From assembly GCA_014444615.1 (NCBI GenBank), contig PVXE01000022.1:1-60809 (forward strand): a stretch of 60,809 nt of DNA, given 5' to 3'. This document shows positions 7,504 to 16,343 of this stretch, piece by piece. Source of the DNA: Tagaea sp. CACIAM 22H2. Lineage in GTDB: Bacteria > Pseudomonadota > Alphaproteobacteria > CACIAM-22H2. The notes beneath the pieces were generated by a model. It worked only from the letters and a program-made list of their open reading frames with translations, did no database searches and was not told the origin of the DNA. The position numbers were made by a program, and so were the translations under genes. The number at the start of each line of letters is the position of its first letter. Positions within the stretch are counted from its first letter, which is position 1.

Positions 7504-8679
7504 TCAGCCCGTGTGCCGGCGCATCGCCAAACGATGCGAAGCGATCGCGCCGATCGAGCAGAAGAAGAACAGCACCGCCATCGGCAGCAGCGAACCGTCC
7601 TGCGAATGGCCCATCACGACGGTGGCGACGGCGCCCATCGCCATTTGGGTGAAGCCGAGCAGGCCGGAGGCCGATCCGGCCAAGACCGGATTCACCGAAA
7701 CCGCGCCCGCGATCAGATTGGGCTGCGTGGCGCCGTTGGAAAAACCGAGCAGGAAGAACGGCCCGAAAATGCCTAGCGGCGTCAGGCCTTGCGTGACGTG
7801 CAGCGTCACGAGCAGCACGCACGGCAAAAGCGCCGCGTACAAGCCATATGCGGCGAGGCGGTCGAGGCCGACCTTCGCAGACCAGCGGCCGGCAATGAAG
7901 TTGCCGCAAGCGTAGGCGATCGCGCAGAACGCGAACCACAGTCCGTATTCGGCGGGCGGGCGGTCGAGCACGCCGACCATCAGATAGGGCGCCGCCGCGA
8001 GAAAGCCGAAGAATTGGATCGAGTTGAAGCTGATCGCCAGCGTGTAGCCGAGGAAAGCGTGCGAACGCATCAACGCGATCCAGCCGCGCGTCAGCGTCGT
8101 GAAATCGATATGCGACAGCGGCGAGTGGTTGGTCTCGTAGGCGCGCGCGCGGGCGGCGAAGAATGCGAAACCGCCGAACGCGATCATCGCCCAGAAACTC
8201 GCGCGCCAGCCGTAGCTTTGGTCGAGCAAGCCGCCGATGCCGGGTGCGACCATCGGCATCATCGCCATGCCCATCGTCACGTAGCCGAGCGTGCTGGCCG
8301 ATTGGTCGCGGCTGTAGAGATCGCGCACCATGGCGCGCGCGAGCACCAAGCCCGCGCAACTGCCCAGCGCTTGCGCGACGCGCCCGAATAAAAGCACCTC
8401 GATCGTTGGGGCGAGCAGACAAACGATGCTGCCCGCAAAGCCCAGGCCCAGCCCCGCCAGCAGCACCGGCCGGCGGCCGTAGCGATCGGATAGGGGCCCG
8501 TAGATCAACTGGCCGACCCCGATCCCGACCAGGAACAGCGTCAAGGCGAGTTGGGCGGTCCCGTAATCGGTGGCGAACGTCTCGGCCAAGCGCGGCAGCG
8601 ACGGGATGAAGGCGTTCAGCGAGAACGGACCGACGGCGCTGATCATGATCAGCAGCCACATCGGGGGGCGCAACGTCAT
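7504..8679 (-). CDS. Bcr/CflA-family MFS efflux transporter
   Basis: 391 residues with 12 predicted membrane helices. The N-terminal half shows the drug:H+ antiporter motif A between helices 2 and 3 (GQLIYGPLSDRYGRRPVLL) and the Bcr/CflA-like VARAMVRDLY-type sequence (LVLARAMVRDLYSRDQS). Its length is usual for Bcr/CflA (about 390-400). It probably exports small hydrophilic or drug-like compounds; the substrate cannot be read from sequence. First gene of an apparent three-gene minus-strand unit with the hydrolase and a hypothetical. It diverges from the transglutaminase operon across 149 bp in which I see no clear operator. Confidence 0.88.
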   Translation of the reverse strand: MTLRPPMWLLIMISAVGPFSLNAFIPSLPRLAETFATDYGTAQLALTLFLVGIGVGQLIYGPLSDRYGRRPVLLAGLGLGFAGSIVCLLAPTIEVLLFGRVAQALGSCAGLVLARAMVRDLYSRDQSASTLGYVTMGMAMMPMVAPGIGGLLDQSYGWRASFWAMIAFGGFAFFAARARAYETNHSPLSHIDFTTLTRGWIALMRSHAFLGYTLAISFNSIQFFGFLAAAPYLMVGVLDRPPAEYGLWFAFCAIAYACGNFIAGRWSAKVGLDRLAAYGLYAALLPCVLLVTLHVTQGLTPLGIFGPFFLLGFSNGATQPNLIAGAVSVNPVLAGSASGLLGFTQMAMGAVATVVMGHSQDGSLLPMAVLFFFCSIGAIASHRLAMRRHTG

Positions 8680-8828
8680 ATCGTCATCGTCCCCCGGTAG
8701 ATTGAGTCGCCGTGCTGGAACGGCGCTTGCAGAGCCTTGCGCGGCCCCGGATTCCGGGCCAACGTGCCGACAACGCTCCGTTTTTCGTTCTCGCGCATCC
8801 GAGGCGCGTGCATCCCAGGGCCGGTTCC

Positions 8829-11800
8829 ATGACTCTTCACGTGGCGCTCCACCATCGCACGTCCTACTTCTACGATCGCCCGATAACCCTGGGGCCCCAG
8901 GTTGTGCGTTTGCGGCCCGCGGCCCATACCCGCACGCCGGTGCTTTCCTATTCGCTTAAGATCGAGCCGTCGACCCATTTCATCAACTGGCAGCAGGACC
9001 CGCACGGCAATTGGCTGGCGCGGCTGGTGTTTCCCGAAAAGACGGACCGTTTCACCGTGTCCGTCGATCTCGTCGCCGACATGGCGGTGGTCAATCCGTT
9101 CGATTTCTTCCTCGAACCCTATGCGGAGAAATGGCCCTTCGCCTACGAGGACGGCCTGTTGGAAGATTTGGCGCCGTTCCGTAAGCCCGAGCCGGCCGGC
9201 CCGCTGCTGAAAGCGTGGCTCGCCAAGGTCGATCGATCCGAACAACGAACGGTCGATTTCCTCGTCGGTCTCAACCGGCGACTGCAGCAGGATATCGGCT
9301 ACATCATCCGGATGGAGCCGGGCGTCCAGACCTGCGAGCAGACGCTGGGCAGCGCCAAAGGCTCGTGCCGGGATTCCGGCTGGCTGCTCGTCCAGATTCT
9401 GCGCCATCTGGGTTTCGCGGCGCGCTTCGTCTCGGGCTATCTCATCCAGCTCGTCGCCGATCAAAAGGCGCTCGACGGCCCGTCCGGCACGACGCACGAT
9501 TTCACCGACCTGCACGCATGGACGGAAGTTTATCTGCCGGGCGCCGGCTGGATCGGGTTCGATCCCACATCCGGCCTGATGACCGGCGAAGGCCATATTC
9601 CGCTGGCGGCCACGCCCGCCCCGCAATCGGCGGCACCCGTCGAAGGCATGCATGAAAAGGCCGAAGTGAAGTTCGGCCATGAAATGTACGTCACGCGCAT
9701 CGCCGAAAGCGCGCGCGTGACGAAGCCCTATACGGACGACGAATGGGCGAAGATCGAGGCGCTTGGCCATGTCGTCGACGGCCATCTGGCGAAAGGCGAT
9801 GTGCGCCTGACGATGGGCGGCGAGCCGACCTTCGTGTCGATCGACGATATGGACGGCGAGGAGTGGAACACCGCCGCCTTGGGGCCGACCAAGCGGCGCT
9901 TGGCCGGCACGCTGTTGAAGCGTTTACAGAAGCTATGGTCGCCGGGCGCGTTGCTGCATTTCGGTCAGGGCAAATGGTATCCCGGCGAAAGCCTGCCGCG
10001 CTGGGCGTTGGGCTGCTGGTGGCGGCGCGACGGCGAGCCGATCTGGCGCGATCCCGCGTTGTTCGCCGACGACGGCATGAAGTCGAACGTGAATTTCGAG
10101 CATGCCGATCGCTTCGCGCGGCGCTTGTGCAAACGTTTGGGCGTGCCCGAGGAGTTCGTGCATCGCGCGTTCGAGGATTCCTGGTACTACCTGTGGCGCG
10201 AGCAGCGTCTGCCGGTGAACGTCGATCCGCTGAAGTCGAATCTCAAGGATCCGGAGGAGCGCGCGCGCCTTGCGCGTATCTTCGAAAAGGGCCTCGACGA
10301 GCCGGTCGGCGTCGTGCTGCCCGTTCAGCGCAGCGGCGGCGGCAAGTCGAAATGGAGTTCGGGCTTCTGGTTCGTGCGCCCGCAACACATGTTCCTGATC
10401 CCCGGCGATTCGCCGATGGGCTATCGCTTGCCGCTGGATTCGCTGCCGTGGGTCGCGCCCGTCGACTATCCCTATCACTGGGAAACCGATCCGTTCGACG
10501 AACGCCCGCCTTTGCCCAAGCGCGATCCGCGCGAGCGCGCGACGCAAGTGACCGGCGCGCCCTTCCGCGAAGGCTTCGCGCATCAAGCCGGCATGATGGC
10601 GGGTCCGCATGGCGAGGCGATCCCCGATCGCAAGCGGATCGAGGAATTGCGCCGCAATGATCGCCAGAAGCTGAAGCCGCAGGCTTCGGCGTCGTGGGTT
10701 GTGCGCACGGCGTTGTGCGTCGAGCCGCGCGACGGTCTGCTGCATGTGTTCATGCCGCCCGTGCCGACGGCGGAGGATTATCTCGATCTTATCGCGGCGA
10801 TCGAAGATACGGCCGCCGATCTGGGCCAGCCGATCCTGATCGAAGGTTACGCGCCGCCCTCCGACCCGCGGCTCAACAGCTTCTCGGTCACGCCCGATCC
10901 CGGCGTGATCGAGGTGAACGTGCACCCCGCCGAATCGTGGCCCGAACTCGTGGAGCGTACGACGACGCTTTACGAAGAAGCGCGCCAAAGCCGCCTCGCG
11001 ACCGAGAAATTCATGCTCGACGGCCGCCATGTGGGGACCGGCGGCGGCAATCATTTCGTGCTCGGCGGACGCACGGCGCCGGACTCGCCCTGGCTGCGCC
11101 GGCCCGATCTGCTCGGGTCGATGCTGCGCTTCTGGCACAATCATCCGTCGCTTTCGTATCTCTTCTCGGGTCTGTTCATCGGGCCGACGTCGCAGCATCC
11201 GCGCGTCGACGAAGCGCGCCAGGATCAGACGCACGAGCTGGAACTGGCGCTGGCGCAATTGCCCGCGAAGGATACGGCCGGCATTCCGCCCTGGATCGTC
11301 GACCGCGTGCTGCGGAACATCCTGGTCGACGTCACCGGCAACACGCATCGCACGGAATTCTGCATCGACAAGCTCTACTCGCCCGATCATTCGGGCGGGC
11401 GGCGCGGTCTCGTGGAACTGCGCGGCTTCGAAATGCCGCCGCATGGCCGGATGAGTCTCGTGCAGCAATTGCTGCTGCGCTCGCTGGTCGCGCATTTCTG
11501 GGAGGAGCCCTACACGGCCAAGCTGGTCCGCTGGGGCAACGCGATCCACGACAAATTCCTGCTGCCGCATTTCGTGCGCGACGATCTGTCGGACGTCGTG
11601 CAGCTGTTGCGCGACGAAGGCTACGGGTTCGAGGATTCGTGGTTCGACCCGCATTGGGAATTCCGCTTCCCGAAGCTGGGCGAGGCGGCGTATCGCAACG
11701 TAGGCATCGAGCTGCGCCATGCGCTGGAGCCTTGGCATGTGCTGGGCGAGGAAGCGGGCGGGGGCGGCACGGTGCGTTACGTCGACTCGTCGCTGGAGCG

Positions 11801-12206
11801 TTTGCAGGTCAAGGTCAGCAATCTGGTCGAAAGCCGCCACGTGCTGACCTGCAACGGCATCGCCGTGCCGCTGCATCCGACGGGGATCGAGGGCGAATAC
11901 GTCGCGGGCGTGCGCTTCCGCGCGTGGAACCCGGCTTCGGCCCTGCACCCGACGGTCGGCGTGCATGCGCCCTTGGTGTTCGATCTGGTCGACGCCTGGT
12001 CGAACCGGTCGATCGGCGGCTGCACCTATCACGTCGCGCATCCGGGCGGTCGGAACTATGACCGCTTTCCGGTCAACGCCAACGAGGCCGAGGCGCGCCG
12101 CCGGGCCCGGTTCTTCGCTTTCGGCCATACGCCGGGTCCGATGACCCCCCGCGAGCCGAAACCGAACCCGGAATTCCCGCTGACGCTTGACCTTAGACGG
12201 TCATGA
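8829..12206 (+). CDS. Transglutaminase-like / DUF2126 protein (predicted peptide ligase)
   Basis: 1125 residues. N-terminal beta domain of bacterial transglutaminases (1-90), then a transglutaminase-like Cys protease fold with a complete triad: Cys180 (GSCRDSG), His229 (DLHAWTEVYL) and Asp245 (WIGFDPTSG). From about residue 285 on it is DUF2126, with motifs GGEPTFVSIDDMD, GQGKWYPGESLPRWALG, GTGGGNHFVLGG, GPTSQHPRVDEARQD and RTEFCIDKLYSPD. From memory, comparative genomics of amidoligases interpreted this region as a circularly permuted glutamine-synthetase-like COOH-NH2 ligase. The ATG at 8829 is chosen because family similarity starts there (MTLHVALHHRTSYFYD); an earlier in-frame start adds 39 unrelated residues. 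The gene overlaps the ATP-grasp/alpha-E gene by 4 bp (ATGA). Substrate unknown, probably cytoplasmic. Confidence 0.9.
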   Translation: MTLHVALHHRTSYFYDRPITLGPQVVRLRPAAHTRTPVLSYSLKIEPSTHFINWQQDPHGNWLARLVFPEKTDRFTVSVDLVADMAVVNPFDFFLEPYAEKWPFAYEDGLLEDLAPFRKPEPAGPLLKAWLAKVDRSEQRTVDFLVGLNRRLQQDIGYIIRMEPGVQTCEQTLGSAKGSCRDSGWLLVQILRHLGFAARFVSGYLIQLVADQKALDGPSGTTHDFTDLHAWTEVYLPGAGWIGFDPTSGLMTGEGHIPLAATPAPQSAAPVEGMHEKAEVKFGHEMYVTRIAESARVTKPYTDDEWAKIEALGHVVDGHLAKGDVRLTMGGEPTFVSIDDMDGEEWNTAALGPTKRRLAGTLLKRLQKLWSPGALLHFGQGKWYPGESLPRWALGCWWRRDGEPIWRDPALFADDGMKSNVNFEHADRFARRLCKRLGVPEEFVHRAFEDSWYYLWREQRLPVNVDPLKSNLKDPEERARLARIFEKGLDEPVGVVLPVQRSGGGKSKWSSGFWFVRPQHMFLIPGDSPMGYRLPLDSLPWVAPVDYPYHWETDPFDERPPLPKRDPRERATQVTGAPFREGFAHQAGMMAGPHGEAIPDRKRIEELRRNDRQKLKPQASASWVVRTALCVEPRDGLLHVFMPPVPTAEDYLDLIAAIEDTAADLGQPILIEGYAPPSDPRLNSFSVTPDPGVIEVNVHPAESWPELVERTTTLYEEARQSRLATEKFMLDGRHVGTGGGNHFVLGGRTAPDSPWLRRPDLLGSMLRFWHNHPSLSYLFSGLFIGPTSQHPRVDEARQDQTHELELALAQLPAKDTAGIPPWIVDRVLRNILVDVTGNTHRTEFCIDKLYSPDHSGGRRGLVELRGFEMPPHGRMSLVQQLLLRSLVAHFWEEPYTAKLVRWGNAIHDKFLLPHFVRDDLSDVVQLLRDEGYGFEDSWFDPHWEFRFPKLGEAAYRNVGIELRHALEPWHVLGEEAGGGGTVRYVDSSLERLQVKVSNLVESRHVLTCNGIAVPLHPTGIEGEYVAGVRFRAWNPASALHPTVGVHAPLVFDLVDAWSNRSIGGCTYHVAHPGGRNYDRFPVNANEAEARRRARFFAFGHTPGPMTPREPKPNPEFPLTLDLRRS

Positions 12207-14779
12207 CGCCGACACTCCGCCCTTCGGCCGGGGGCGGAATGGACGATTCGTCGGAAATCAAAGATCCGGCGGCGATTGCGGTATCGCCGTACGACGAGAT
12301 GGTCACCGGTGGCGGGCAGATCCGCTTTCACTGGCAACCCGTCATGGGCGCGTTGCGCACCTTGCCGCCCGGCGCGCTCGCCGAGCGTATGGAACGCGCG
12401 CGCCGGCAATACGACGAAAACGGCGTCACCTATAACGTTTTCGCCGACGCGCATGGCGCCGCGCGCCCCTGGCAGTTCGATCTGATCCCGCTGCCGATCC
12501 CGGCCGACGAATGGGACGAGATCGAAGGCGCGCTCGCCAAGCGCGCGTCGCTGCTCGAAAAAATCCTCGCCGATCTCTATGGGCCGCAAACGCTGATCGC
12601 CGAACGCTTGCTGCCGCCCGCACTCGTACATGCGAATCCCGGCTTCCTGCGCCAATGCCACGGCATCGTGCCGGCGAACGGCGCGCCCTTCATCCATTTC
12701 TACGCCGCCGATTTGGCGCGCGGGATCGACGGCAAATGGCGCGTCTGCGCCGACCGCGTCAACGCGCCGTCGGGGGCGGGGTACGCGCTCGAAAACCGCA
12801 ACGTGCTGATGCGCACGGTGCCGGAGCTGTTCCAGTCCGCGCATGTGCGCCGTTTGGCGCCCTTTTTCGAGATGTGGCAGACCGCACTCGCCAATCTCGC
12901 CCCGCGTCATCGCGAGAACCCGCGCATCGTGCTGTTGACGCCCGGCCCCTACAGCGAAACCTATTTCGAGCACGTCTATCTCGCGCGCCAGCTCGGCTTG
13001 ACGCTGGCCGAGGGTGCGGACCTCACCGTGCGCGAAGGCAAGTGCTATCTCAAAACGCTCGGCGGGTTGCAGCAGGTCGACGTGATCCTGCGCCGCATGG
13101 ATGCGGATTACTGCGACCCCGTCGAGCTTCGCCAGGAATCGGCGATCGGCGTGGCCGGCCTGCTCGACGCGGTGCGCGCGGGCAACGTCACCGTGGCGAA
13201 CGCGCTGGGTGCGGGGGCGGTGGAAACGCCGGCTTTGCTGCCGTTCCTGCCGGGCCTTGCACGCAAGCTGCTGGGCGAGGAACTCGACATCGCCTCGATC
13301 GAGACGTGGTGGCTGGGCCAGCCCGACGTGTTCGCGAACGTCGCCAAGCGGATCGAGGATTACGTGATCCGCCCCGCTTTCGGCGGCGAAACCGAGCCCG
13401 CGACCGACGCTTCGGCGCTGGACGCGCGCAAACGCCAAGCGCTGGTCGCGCGCATCGCCGAACGGCCGTGGCGCTATGTGGCGCAGGCGCGGTTGCAGAA
13501 ATCCGCGATGCCGGTCTGGTCGCCGAACGGGTTGCAGCCGCGCCCGACGATGCTGCGCGCGTTCCTCGTGCGCCACGAGGACGGCTATGTACCGATGCCC
13601 GGCGGCATGACGCGCGTCGCCGCCGACGACAACGGCGTCGACATTTCCATGCAGCGCGGCGGGGCGTCGAAAGACACCTGGGTCGTGGTGCGCGAGCCGC
13701 AGAATTTCGTCATGGGCCCGCGCGCGAGTGGCGGGCGCGAACCTTTGCGCCGCTCCTCGGGCGAGTTGCAAAGCCGCGTGGCCGACAATCTGTTCTGGCT
13801 TGGCCGCTACGCCGAACGATTGGACGATACGGCGCGGCTGATGCGCGCGTGTTTGATGCGCGCCCCCGCCGGTGGCGTTTCCGCGCGCGAAGTGGCGGAA
13901 TTCCAAGCGCTCGCACGCATGCTCGCTTCGCGCGGGTTGATCGAGCTTCGCTTCAGCGGCATGCCCGACGGGCGCGCGATGATGGAAGCGATCGCCAACG
14001 CCTGCGGCCCCGACCAGGGCATTTCGCATCTGTTCCAGGCGATCCAGCGCATCGCGCCCACCGTGCGCGACCGCCTGTCGGGCGATATGTGGAAAGTCGT
14101 CAACGATCTGCTGAAGGACGCAAGGCTGCGGCTGGAAAGCCGCACGGGCGACGTCGATTGGCTGTTCGAAGGTGTGGACCACGTCATCGGTGTGTGCGCG
14201 GCGTTCCACGGCATGGCGGCCGAGAACATGACGCGCGGCTCGGGCTGGCGCTTCCTCGATCTCGGAAGGCGCATCGAGCGCGCGGTCTACAGCACGGCGA
14301 TGATCCGCGACGTGTTCGCGGCGGCGGGCAGTCAAGGCGGCGAGCCGTGGCTGCGCCTGTTGCTCGAACTCGCCGACAGCTCGATCACCTATCGCACGCG
14401 CTACATGGCGGCGATCCAGCCCGCCCCGGTCGTCGATCTCGTGCTGTGCGACGAGACGAACCCGCGCTCGGTCGCGTTCCAATTGCGCGCCGTCGCCGAA
14501 CATCTCGATGCGCTGCCCCAGCGCGCCAGCCGGCCCTTGTCGCTGCCCGAACAGAAAATCGCGCGCGGCGCCATCTCCGCGATCGAGCTCTTCGATGTCG
14601 AGCGTTTGTCGTCGATCGTCGATCGGGAGGCGGTCGCCTTGCTCGACGAGTTGCTGGGCGCCACGGCGACGCGGCTGTCGGATCTGTCGGAGGCGATCAC
14701 GCGCGCCTATTTCAGCCATGTCACGACGCTGCGCGCGATCGGCTACGAATCCATGACGGGGCCGGAGGGGCAGGCGTGA
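12203..14779 (+). CDS. Circularly permuted ATP-grasp fused to alpha-E domain
   Basis: 858 residues fusing two proteins that are often separate genes. Residues about 25-510 match the circularly permuted ATP-grasp family (COG2308/DUF404-407), including YDENGVTYNVFAD, RPWQFDLIPLPIP, RQCHGIVPANGAPFIHFYA and DRVNAPSGAGYALENRNV. From about residue 520 the protein is the all-helical alpha-E domain (COG2307/DUF403), with the opening SRVADNLFWLGRYAERLDDT and the central GWRFLDLGRRIERA. ATP-grasp enzymes form amide bonds through acyl-phosphates. The alpha-E domain has no proven activity. Start ATG 12203 overlaps the upstream gene by 4 bp and its stop overlaps the downstream GTG start, so the three are translationally coupled. 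Confidence 0.92.
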   Translation: MTPTLRPSAGGGMDDSSEIKDPAAIAVSPYDEMVTGGGQIRFHWQPVMGALRTLPPGALAERMERARRQYDENGVTYNVFADAHGAARPWQFDLIPLPIPADEWDEIEGALAKRASLLEKILADLYGPQTLIAERLLPPALVHANPGFLRQCHGIVPANGAPFIHFYAADLARGIDGKWRVCADRVNAPSGAGYALENRNVLMRTVPELFQSAHVRRLAPFFEMWQTALANLAPRHRENPRIVLLTPGPYSETYFEHVYLARQLGLTLAEGADLTVREGKCYLKTLGGLQQVDVILRRMDADYCDPVELRQESAIGVAGLLDAVRAGNVTVANALGAGAVETPALLPFLPGLARKLLGEELDIASIETWWLGQPDVFANVAKRIEDYVIRPAFGGETEPATDASALDARKRQALVARIAERPWRYVAQARLQKSAMPVWSPNGLQPRPTMLRAFLVRHEDGYVPMPGGMTRVAADDNGVDISMQRGGASKDTWVVVREPQNFVMGPRASGGREPLRRSSGELQSRVADNLFWLGRYAERLDDTARLMRACLMRAPAGGVSAREVAEFQALARMLASRGLIELRFSGMPDGRAMMEAIANACGPDQGISHLFQAIQRIAPTVRDRLSGDMWKVVNDLLKDARLRLESRTGDVDWLFEGVDHVIGVCAAFHGMAAENMTRGSGWRFLDLGRRIERAVYSTAMIRDVFAAAGSQGGEPWLRLLLELADSSITYRTRYMAAIQPAPVVDLVLCDETNPRSVAFQLRAVAEHLDALPQRASRPLSLPEQKIARGAISAIELFDVERLSSIVDREAVALLDELLGATATRLSDLSEAITRAYFSHVTTLRAIGYESMTGPEGQA

Positions 14780-15678
14780 TCTACGACGTCGTGCACCGGA
14801 CGACCTATCGCTACGCTTCGGCGGTGGACGTGTCGTATCACACGCTGCGGCTCACGCCGCGCGAATTGCCCTATCAGCGCGTGTTGCGCAGCGCCGTGAT
14901 CGCCACGCCGGCACCGTTGCGCATCGCCGATCGCGTCGATTGGTTCGGCAACAAGGTAAGCCATATCTCGCTGGAGGAGCCGCACGACGAATTGGTCGTC
15001 GACGCGCGCTCGGTCGTCGACGTCGCCTATCCCCCGCCGCCCGACGCGGTGAAGACGCCTTCGTGGGAAAGCGTGCGCGACGCGCTCGACGGCGGCGGCT
15101 TGCCGGTCGAATGGGCGGCGTCGGAGTTCACGCGCGAATCGCCGATGGCGCTGATCGACGACACGATCCGCCAATACGCGGCACCATCCTTCCCGAAAGC
15201 CCGACCGATCTTCGCGTGCGTGCTCGATTTGAATTCGCGCATCAAGCGCGACTTCGTGTTCGATCCGCGCGCCACGGGTGTCGCCACGCCGGTCGAACAG
15301 GTGATGCGCCTGCGCCGGGGCGTGTGTCAGGATTTCGCGCATGTGATGATCGCGTGCCTGCGCGCGATGGGCCTCGCCGCGCGCTACGTGTCGGGCTATG
15401 TGCGCACCTATCCGCCGCCGGGCCAAAAGCGGCGCGTGGGCGCCGATGCCAGCCATGCCTGGGTTTCGGTATGGGTGCCGGGGACGGGCTGGATCGACGT
15501 CGATCCGACCAACGACCTGGTCGTGAAGGACGAGCATGTCGTGGTCGGCTGGGGCCGCGACTATTCGGACATCTCGCCGATCCGTGGCGTGATTCTGGGC
15601 GGCGGCGCGCACGAACTCGACGTTTCGGTCGATCTCGCGCCGAGCGACCCGTCAGCCGAGGCGAAAGAAGACCGATAG
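14776..15678 (+). CDS. Transglutaminase-like cysteine protease family protein
   Basis: 300 residues, start GTG at 14776 overlapping the upstream TGA (GTGA). Similarity begins at once (VIYDVVHRTTYRYASAVDVS, the bacterial transglutaminase N-domain). The triad is Cys184 (RGVCQDFAHVM), His227 (ADASHAWVSVW) and Asp243 (WIDVDPTND), all present. The open frame extends upstream inside the ATP-grasp gene, but that part is a shadow. Third gene of the ligase operon. In this conserved context such proteins are predicted to cleave or transfer isopeptide-type bonds. The 3' end overlaps the convergent DUF938 methyltransferase by 27 bp. Confidence 0.9.
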   Translation: MIYDVVHRTTYRYASAVDVSYHTLRLTPRELPYQRVLRSAVIATPAPLRIADRVDWFGNKVSHISLEEPHDELVVDARSVVDVAYPPPPDAVKTPSWESVRDALDGGGLPVEWAASEFTRESPMALIDDTIRQYAAPSFPKARPIFACVLDLNSRIKRDFVFDPRATGVATPVEQVMRLRRGVCQDFAHVMIACLRAMGLAARYVSGYVRTYPPPGQKRRVGADASHAWVSVWVPGTGWIDVDPTNDLVVKDEHVVVGWGRDYSDISPIRGVILGGGAHELDVSVDLAPSDPSAEAKEDR

Positions 15679-16254
15679 GTTGTTGGCGGGTTGGGCGACG
15701 ATGTCCGGCGCGCCGAAGCCCGCGCGGCCGGCGAGGGCCGCGACCGCATCGAGGTCGCGCACGCCCCATTCGGGATTGCGCACTTTGAGCGAGGCGTCGA
15801 AATCGGCGTTGGACGGCGCCGTGTGCCGGCCGTCGCGCATGAACGGCCCGTAAAGATGCAAGATTCCGCCGGGGAACAAGGTGCGCGCGGCCCCGGCGAT
15901 CAGCCCTTCGGCGGCGCGCCACGGCGCGATGTGGATCATGTTGGCGCACAAAATCGCGTCGGCCGTGGCGACGGGCCATTTTGGCGCGCACGCGTCCAGA
16001 TCGATCGGCGCTTTGACGTTTGTCAGGTTTTCGGCGGCGATCCACGCGGCGATCGAGGCGCGGTTTTCCGGGTCCGGATCGCTGGGACGAAACGTCAGGC
16101 GCGGCAGCGCGCGCGCGAAATGCACGACATGCTCGCCCGTGCCGCTGGCGATCTCCAGCACCGTGCCCGATTCGGGCAATCGGCTGCGCAGAACGTCGAG
16201 AATGGGCGCGCGATTGCGTTGCGCGGCGGGGGCGTGTTTTCGGGCGTCGGTCAT
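15652..16254 (-). CDS. DUF938-type SAM-dependent methyltransferase-like protein
   Basis: 200 residues of the DUF938 class I methyltransferase-like family. The SAM-binding motif I is VLEIASGTGEHVVHFA (about residues 32-47), with an acidic end of strand beta2 (FRPSDPD). Other conserved stretches are CANMIHIAPW and LYGPFMRDGRHTAPSN. The substrate of this family is unknown. It is convergent with the transglutaminase operon, overlapping its 3' end by 27 bp, so it is probably independently expressed. Confidence 0.82.
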   Translation of the reverse strand: MTDARKHAPAAQRNRAPILDVLRSRLPESGTVLEIASGTGEHVVHFARALPRLTFRPSDPDPENRASIAAWIAAENLTNVKAPIDLDACAPKWPVATADAILCANMIHIAPWRAAEGLIAGAARTLFPGGILHLYGPFMRDGRHTAPSNADFDASLKVRNPEWGVRDLDAVAALAGRAGFGAPDIVAQPANNLSVFFRLG

Positions 16255-16343
16255 GGGGAAGGCACGATACTTCGGGCTTGAAGCGACCGCTAGCCGCGTC
16301 GATACTCGCCCCCAGCGTAACGAAAAACAGGGAGTTCCCCTCG

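Noticed and set aside
12056..14719. An 887-codon open frame on the minus strand opposite the ATP-grasp/alpha-E gene
   Set aside because: His/Arg/Gln-rich translation without any domain. It mirrors a well-supported gene on the other strand; long antisense frames are expected at this GC content.
12511..15678. A single plus-strand frame of over 1000 codons that seems to fuse an Arg-rich region to the second transglutaminase
   Set aside because: The first 755 codons are a shadow of the ATP-grasp gene in another frame. The real gene starts at GTG 14776.
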